A stretch of 7,178 nucleotides of DNA from an uncultured Thermomicrobiales bacterium (GTDB taxonomy: Bacteria; Chloroflexota; Chloroflexia; Thermomicrobiales; UBA6265): assembly GCA_902806395.1 (NCBI GenBank), contig CADCWH010000364.1, positions 1 through 7,178 of the forward strand. Reading direction: 5' to 3'. Every line of letters starts with the position of its first letter. The first letter of the stretch is position 1. Shown here piece after piece: positions 5,557 to 7,178 of this stretch. The position numbers were made by a program, and so were the translations under genes. A model generated the notes under the pieces. That model was not told the origin of the DNA. It made no database searches and saw nothing but the letters and a program-made list of their open reading frames with translations.

Positions 5557-6948
5557 ATGATGATGGGCAACGAGAGCCGGGGTCACCGGAGCCGCCGGCG
5601 GGCCAGCATCTTGATGGTCGTGATGTTCGCCATCGTTCCCGCTTTGGGGATCACCGGGGCCGCGCGGACGACTACCGCTCAGGACGCGGTCGAGATCACG
5701 ATGTGGTTTGACATCGGCGGCGGCTCAGAGACCGCTGACTGTATCGTGGCGACCGCGATAGACACCTTCAACGAGGGCAATGACCGCGTCACCGTCAACG
5801 CCACGCTCCAGGCCAACAACTGGCCAGCGACGCAGACCGCGATCGCCGGCGGCGGTGGTCCCGACATCGTGACGACGCCCGGCCCATCGTTTGCCATCGA
5901 GCTTGCCAAAGCCGGGCAACTCGCGCCGCTCGATGAGGTCGCGGTCAGCCAGGGATGGACCGAGACATTCGTGCCCTGGGCGCTCGACCTCGGCAAGGTC
6001 AACGGCACCCTCTACAGCATCCCGACTGAGGTGGAAACCCTGGTCCTGTACTACAACAAGACGCTGTTCGAGGAGAACGGCTGGCAGCCACCGGCGACGA
6101 TAGACGAGCTCGTCGCGCTCTCGGCCCAGATCGACGAGGCGGGGATCATCCCCTTCGCCCACGCCAACTTGGAGTGGCGGCCGACCAACGAGTGGTTCGT
6201 CGGTGAGTTCCTGAACCACATGGCGGGCCCCGAGTTGGTCTACGGCGCGCTGACCGGCGAAGTCCAGTGGACCGACCCCGCGTTCGTCCAGGCTGTTGAG
6301 ACGCTGGACCAGATGCAGCAACAAGGCTGGTTCATGGGCGGCCTGGACCGCTACTACACCACCTCCACCGCGGATACCTTTGGGGCGCTCGCCGATGGGG
6401 ATGCCGCGATGAAGATCGAAGGCACCTGGGCCGTCGCCGATCTCAACTCCTACTTCGGGGAGGAGGCGGGGAACGACAGCGAGTGGGATTGGGTGCCGAT
6501 GCCGTCCTCCAGCGGCGAGGCCATCTATGACCTCGGGATCGGGTCGACCTACTCGATCAATCGCGCCTCAGAGAACCCCGAGGCGGCCGCCGAGTTCCTA
6601 TCCCACTTGTTCTCGCCGGAGATCCAAGCCCGACTCGCGGTCGATTGTGGCCTGACTCCGGCTCCCGTCGCTCTGCCAGAGAATGCCCTGGAGGGGTTAG
6701 ATCCCCGGTACTCGGCGATGCTGGCGGACATGAATGCCGCGTCGGCGGCTGGCAACTATGGATACACGACCTGGACCTTCTGGCCGCCCCAAGCCGAGAC
6801 CTACCTGATCGATAACGTCGAGCGGGTCTGGTCCGGTGACATGACGGCCGAGGAGTACCTCGCCGGGATGCAGCAGGTCTTCGACCAGGAGCGGGCCGAA
6901 GGCTCGGTCCCGCCCCTGCCCGAGCGAGCGGCGACCCCTGCCGCATAA
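5557..6948 (+). CDS. Carbohydrate ABC transporter substrate-binding protein, Sec signal (SBP2)
   Basis: Extracytoplasmic sugar-binding protein of 463 residues. The basic n-region (RSRRR, 11-15), hydrophobic core (about 17-36) and probable cleavage near TTA|QD (41/42) indicate Sec export; the Arg run lacks the usual Tat Phe-Leu-Lys context, and no lipobox Cys is seen. The mature protein starts VEITMWFDIGGGSE. It carries family features: GTLYSIPTEVETLVLYYNKTL (150-170), GALADGDAAMKIEGTW (276-291) and LGIGSTYSINRASENPEAA (326-344). These resemble multiple-sugar or raffinose-type (MsmE-like) binding proteins. Cys62 and Cys364 are the only two cysteines and might form a disulfide. The ATG at 5557 follows GAGGAG by 6 bases. 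The gene is 165 bases downstream of, and codirectional with, the LacI gene. Two hairpins follow and no permease start is visible before the window ends. It is only distantly similar to SBP1, not a recent duplicate. Confidence 0.92.
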   Translation: MMMGNESRGHRSRRRASILMVVMFAIVPALGITGAARTTTAQDAVEITMWFDIGGGSETADCIVATAIDTFNEGNDRVTVNATLQANNWPATQTAIAGGGGPDIVTTPGPSFAIELAKAGQLAPLDEVAVSQGWTETFVPWALDLGKVNGTLYSIPTEVETLVLYYNKTLFEENGWQPPATIDELVALSAQIDEAGIIPFAHANLEWRPTNEWFVGEFLNHMAGPELVYGALTGEVQWTDPAFVQAVETLDQMQQQGWFMGGLDRYYTTSTADTFGALADGDAAMKIEGTWAVADLNSYFGEEAGNDSEWDWVPMPSSSGEAIYDLGIGSTYSINRASENPEAAAEFLSHLFSPEIQARLAVDCGLTPAPVALPENALEGLDPRYSAMLADMNAASAAGNYGYTTWTFWPPQAETYLIDNVERVWSGDMTAEEYLAGMQQVFDQERAEGSVPPLPERAATPAA

Positions 6949-6966
6949 GGCGACCCGAATGGCATG

Positions 6967-7005
6967 GGGGCGGGTGGGGCGATCATGCGAAAGCTCACCC
7001 GCCCC
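6967..7005 (+). terminator. Stem-loop just after the SBP2 stop
   Basis: Arms GGGGCGGGTG (6967-6976) and CACCCGCCCC (6996-7005) are exact complements around a 19-base loop. The structure begins 18 bases after the stop codon and has no clear T-run. It is likely a 3' stabilising structure or terminator. Confidence 0.6.
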
Positions 7006-7035
7006 TGTCTGGGGAGTTCAACCGATAGAGGGTAT

Positions 7036-7074
7036 GACGAAGGCCGTGGTAGCTAAGCTACCACGGCCTTCGTC
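7036..7074. terminator. Perfect 39-base palindrome, bidirectional terminator candidate
   Basis: Arms 7036-7054 and 7056-7074 are exact reverse complements (starting GACGAAGGCCGTGG) around a single central A. In RNA this gives an 18-bp stem with a UAA loop. No T-run follows in either direction. The symmetry and the position between SBP2 and a possible convergent gene suit a bidirectional terminator. The size and perfection would also fit a mobile palindromic element, but no second copy is present in the window. Confidence 0.75.
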
Positions 7075-7147
7075 GGATCCATCATGTCGTGAGACGTCCC
7101 CGGGTACTCAGGCGTTGCCACCGGTCCGGGAACCCGTCTCCGGGGCG

Positions 7148-7178
7148 TTACTCCGCGTCGGTGACGCGGACGTGGACG
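7148..7178 (-). CDS. Possible C-terminal tail of a convergent gene, cut by the window edge
   Basis: On the minus strand the last bases read as ...VHVRVTDAE followed by TAA (7150-7148), which looks like a plausible protein end, and the bidirectional hairpin at 7036-7074 would serve it. Only nine or so residues are visible, so no function can be named. The segment also contains an 8-bp hairpin (7152-7159 with 7163-7170). It may be non-coding. Confidence 0.25.
   Translation of the reverse strand, partial: VHVRVTDAE

Noticed and set aside
5725..6324. 199-codon minus-strand frame opposite SBP2
   Set aside because: Antisense shadow of SBP2 with no domain or ribosome site.
7091..7145. tRNA or known riboswitch in the structured right end
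   Set aside because: There is no T-loop consensus, no anticodon arm and no conserved riboswitch core that I can match on either strand.
1..7178. CRISPR array, insertion sequence, integrase, toxin-antitoxin or phage-defence genes
   Set aside because: No regularly spaced repeats, transposase or integrase motifs, or defence-type domains are seen. All long genes are explained by sugar uptake, regulation and molybdenum cofactor synthesis.

Overview
The window is a high-GC bacterial segment (GC-rich third codon positions, GGAGG-type ribosome sites). The best guess from style is a Chloroflexota member near Thermomicrobia/Sphaerobacter, based on a Tat-exported sugar-binding protein, an Ala-Gln signal-peptide junction and TAGCGT-like -10 boxes. 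That placement is inference; no rRNA or marker gene is present. The left edge looks like a contig end, because the first 69 bases are an inverted, 96% identical copy of bases 428-496.

Layout. On the minus strand, reading leftward: a GTG-started moeA-type molybdopterin molybdenumtransferase gene (4093 to 2804), then a promoter region, then a Tat-dependent sugar ABC substrate-binding protein (SBP1, 2523 to 1141), two strong tandem hairpins, and a MalF-type inner-membrane permease (1031 to 72). The second permease expected in such an operon is not in the window, because the sequence runs into the inverted duplication. On the plus strand, diverging from moeA: a LacI-family regulator (4366-5391) with a clear promoter and a CG-centred operator-like palindrome on its -10 box, a 165-base gap with a possible 29-codon leader ORF, and a second sugar ABC substrate-binding protein (SBP2, 5557-6948) with a Sec-type signal peptide. 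SBP2 is followed by two hairpins, the second a perfect 39-base palindrome, and no permease start is visible in the remaining 104 bases. The last 31 bases may be the tail of a convergent gene.

How it fits together. This is a carbohydrate-uptake locus controlled by a local LacI repressor. SBP1 and the permease are half of a CUT1-type importer. SBP2 appears to be an orphan binding protein next to the regulator; it may deliver a related sugar to the same or a distant permease pair. moeA (molybdenum cofactor synthesis) sits between the two arms with no visible functional link. The hairpins after each binding-protein gene suggest that binding protein is made in excess over permease.

I did not find a convincing previously undescribed system. 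The points most worth a second look are the inverted duplication at the left end, the double hairpins after both binding-protein genes, the permease-less SBP2, and the putative LacI operator.
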